From Xenorhabdus indica (lineage in GTDB: Bacteria; Pseudomonadota; Gammaproteobacteria; Enterobacterales; Enterobacteriaceae), in NCBI RefSeq assembly GCF_014467235.1, contig NZ_NKHP01000001.1, positions 404,931 through 468,930 of the forward strand: a DNA stretch of 64,000 bases. The letters are read 5' to 3'. This document shows positions 62,306-64,000 of the stretch, piece by piece. Under the pieces are notes generated by a model, which worked only from the letters and a program-made list of their open reading frames with translations, did not search any database and had not been told where the DNA came from. The position numbers and the translations under genes were made by a program. Each line of letters begins with the position of its first letter. The stretch's first letter is position 1.

Positions 62306-62764
62306 ATGAGCCTGAATGACATCATATTGATGATTTCAATTTTATTAATGCTCGTCTTTGCTGTTTATGACGAAATTATCATCAATCATCTCAAAGGCAA
62401 GACTCTGTTAAACATAAAATTAAAAAGAAAACATCGAATTGATGCTTTAATATTTATCGCCTTAATGACTATCATTATTTACAATAATGTGATAGCGCAA
62501 GGTACTCCACTAACGACTTATCTATTATCTTTTATCATCTTAGTGACAATATACCTTGGTTATATTCGTTCACCTAAACTCATATTCAAAGAAAAAGGCT
62601 TTTATTATTCCAACCGATTCTTTAATTATGACCAAATTAAAGCAATGAATTTATCTGAAGATGGTATTTTAATGATAGATTTTGAGTCAAATAAAATATA
62701 TGTTGCTGTAACAAACCCAGATGACTTAGAAAAAATTTATCAATTTCTGCTGAATAACAAATAA
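62306..62764 (+). CDS. yobD: YobD family (DUF986) membrane protein
   Basis: A 152-residue protein with three helices and a C-terminal soluble domain (RSPKLIFKEKGFYYSNRF, IKAMNLSEDGILMIDFESN, DDLEKIYQFLL). Follows manXYZ as in E. coli. Function unknown. Confidence 0.9.
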   Translation: MSLNDIILMISILLMLVFAVYDEIIINHLKGKTLLNIKLKRKHRIDALIFIALMTIIIYNNVIAQGTPLTTYLLSFIILVTIYLGYIRSPKLIFKEKGFYYSNRFFNYDQIKAMNLSEDGILMIDFESNKIYVAVTNPDDLEKIYQFLLNNK

Positions 62765-62790
62765 CCCTTCTCTGATTCAGATTAATTTTA

Positions 62791-62825
62791 AATAAGGCTG
62801 CAACACTATATCAGCCTTATTTTTC
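62791..62825 (+). terminator. yobD terminator
   Basis: AATAAGGCTG / CAGCCTTATT stem followed by TTTT, about 27 bases past yobD. Confidence 0.85.
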
Positions 62826-62850
62826 ATCAGCCTTATTTTCCATCTCAAAA

Positions 62851-62869
62851 GATAATGATAACCATTATC
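62851..62869 (+). promoter_or_regulatory. Fur box upstream of mntP
   Basis: GATAATGATAACCATTATC: 18 of 19 matches to the Fur consensus, upstream of the riboswitch. mntP is known to answer to Fur, MntR and its Mn2+ riboswitch in E. coli. Confidence 0.85.
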
Positions 62870-62935
62870 AATTCATTATTTAACGTATGTAAAATATTTT
62901 TGCCTTTTATACCAAATATGATATTGTCCACTCCA

Positions 62936-63110
62936 GTCATTGGGGAGTAGCCTGTTCCAGAATTCTTCTGGAAAATTCGTATCAACATACTCGTTTGCAT
63001 AAAACGTGGTACGAATGCCAAATCGGTTGGCAAGACCATAGACACATAATATCACCATTGGTTGGGGGTGATTTATGTGTATGTGGAATCACCCAGCCGA
63101 GGTTATTTTA
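62936..63110 (+). promoter_or_regulatory. Mn2+ riboswitch (yybP-ykoY) in the mntP leader
   Basis: The leader contains TTGGGGAGTAGCC (62941 on), the middle stems ATCAACATACTCGTTTGCA and AAACGTGGTACGAATG, then GGCAAGACCATAGACACATA, followed by an expression hairpin ATCACC...GGGTGAT and a second pairing AATCACCC. This order matches the E. coli mntP leader as recalled. Mn2+ binding should free the ribosome binding site CCGAGG. Confidence 0.85.
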
Positions 63111-63698
63111 ATGAATCTCTATACAACTCTTACCCTCGCATTAGCTCTATCCATGGATGCTTTCGCTGCTGCCGTAAGTAAAGGAGCAGCTCTTCGTCGC
63201 CCACATTTACGTGAAGCAATCCGCACTGGCCTCATTTTTGGTTTAGTTGAAGCCTGCACTCCTTTAATCGGCTGGTCTCTGGGGCTTTATGCCAGCCAAT
63301 ATATTATGGAATGGGATCATTGGGTGGCATTCTCATTATTGTTTATCCTGGGTTGCCGGATGATTGTCGAAAGTTTCAAACGCGAGCCAGAAACCACGAT
63401 TAAATCCACTACACCCCATCGCTATAGTTCATTAACATTAATATTTACTGCCATTGCAACCAGTCTGGATGCAATGGCAATTGGTGTTGGTCTCGCCTTC
63501 TTACAGGTAAATATATTACATACCGCAATGGCCATCGGAATGGTGACAATGATTATGGCTACTCTGGGAATGCTAATCGGACGCTACATCGGGCCATTAT
63601 TAGGTAAACGTGCAGAACTTATTGGTGGACTGGTATTAATTGCTATTGGTTTCAATATATTATTTGAGCATCTCAAATTATTTATGTATTCCTGTTGA
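63111..63698 (+). CDS. mntP: Manganese exporter MntP
   Basis: A 195-residue inner-membrane Mn2+ efflux pump (YebN). Six helices in two repeats, each with an acidic motif: [15 protein letters not shown] and [15 protein letters not shown]. The ATG at 63111 gives the family N-terminus; the longer frame begins inside the riboswitch. Confidence 0.94.
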   Translation: MNLYTTLTLALALSMDAFAAAVSKGAALRRPHLREAIRTGLIFGLVEACTPLIGWSLGLYASQYIMEWDHWVAFSLLFILGCRMIVESFKREPETTIKSTTPHRYSSLTLIFTAIATSLDAMAIGVGLAFLQVNILHTAMAIGMVTMIMATLGMLIGRYIGPLLGKRAELIGGLVLIAIGFNILFEHLKLFMYSC

Positions 63699-63759
63699 TA
63701 TCCTCCCCTACATCATTCCTCTACTGGCAAATGTGAACCTGCATTGCCGCTAAATAATT

Positions 63760-63788
63760 ACGAACGTCGTTTACCTCGGCGTTCGTTC
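63760..63788 (+). terminator. mntP terminator
   Basis: ACGAACG / CGTTCGT stem with GTC/GGC extension and TTCTAT following, about 60 bases past mntP. Confidence 0.6.
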
Positions 63789-63899
63789 TATATTCACATC
63801 TGGCACACGAATTTACTTTGTGAGTTCCACTATCTTCTTTATTACGAATGAATAAGATACACAGTGCCAAAATACCTTCCACGGCATGCTTTGCTATCG

Positions 63900-64000
63900 G
63901 AGGTCACGTATTCAACCTGTTGATGGTTGTGTATAATCGTCATTTTTTCGGAGAAGTCACATGGCGACTGTTGAAGTAAAATGTCGATTTTGTCAGCAAA
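63900..64000 (+). mobile_element. IS1-family element, left part
   Basis: From about 63900 the sequence resembles the left end of IS1 as recalled: GG-start, TTCAACCTGTTGATG, then GTGTATAATCGTCATTTTTTC before insA (IS1: GTGTATGATGGTGTTTTTGAG). The exact boundary and target duplication cannot be fixed because the element continues beyond the window. Confidence 0.6.
63961..64000 (+). CDS. IS1 InsA-like zinc-finger protein, 5' part
   Basis: First 13 codons MATVEVKCRFCQQ, with the CxxC zinc knuckle of IS1 InsA N-terminal domains, after GGAGAAG. InsA represses IS1 transcription and its frameshift product InsAB' is the transposase. Cut by the window end. Confidence 0.65.
   Translation, partial: MATVEVKCRFCQQ

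Overview
The window looks like chromosome of a Photorhabdus/Xenorhabdus-type bacterium (Morganellaceae, Enterobacterales). The reasons are AT-rich enterobacterial genes with close E. coli counterparts, long AT-rich spacers, and short palindromic repeats opening with tataccc and closing with gggtata, which I recall from Photorhabdus/Xenorhabdus genomes. The species assignment is inference. Almost all genes belong to known families. What stands out is the dense, legible regulation and a few decayed or orphan loci.

Layout. 1-3.0 kb: remnant of a DUF4440 gene, the amino-acid permease cycA and the lipoprotein protease loiP. 3-4 kb: long spacer, then a small GhoS-like protein without an obvious GhoT partner. 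4.1-10.1 kb: divergent putP/putA for proline use, with PutA-type GTTGCA boxes between them. 10.2-15.4 kb: flagellar late genes fliZ-fliA and fliC (minus) and fliDST (plus); fliC and fliD each have a good sigma-28 promoter. 15.4-17.6 kb: disturbed zone with a repeat, a cyclase-family gene, a large palindrome and a scar joining truncated lplA to the tail of another gene.

17.7-27.6 kb: arnBCADTEF (L-Ara4N modification of lipid A) runs by 1-10 nt overlaps or gaps into nlpC and sits between btuC-btuD and nlpC. 27.7-34.9 kb: thrS-infC-rpmI-rplT-pheM-pheS-pheT-ihfA. Classic controls are visible: AUU start of infC, Phe-rich leader peptide with attenuator, and a tRNA-like thrS operator.

35-48.4 kb: unknown membrane protein, lytic transglycosylase mltE, Fur-boxed yfeABCD metal importer, yniA, yniB, LexA-boxed ydjM, tcyP, htpX and prc. 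48.4-55.2 kb: proQ, msrC, the sRNA SdsR in its conserved place before yebY, copper genes yebZ/yobA, ftnA, holE, a proline iminopeptidase, yebF and yoaH. 55.4-64 kb: pabB-nudL, sdaA, manXYZ-yobD, and mntP with a Fur box and a Mn2+ riboswitch. The last 100 bases enter an IS1-family element.

I found no CRISPR array, prophage, tRNA, rRNA or clearly novel multi-gene system. The least explained items are the 212-aa membrane protein at 35.2 kb, the GhoS-like orphan, and the lplA scar.
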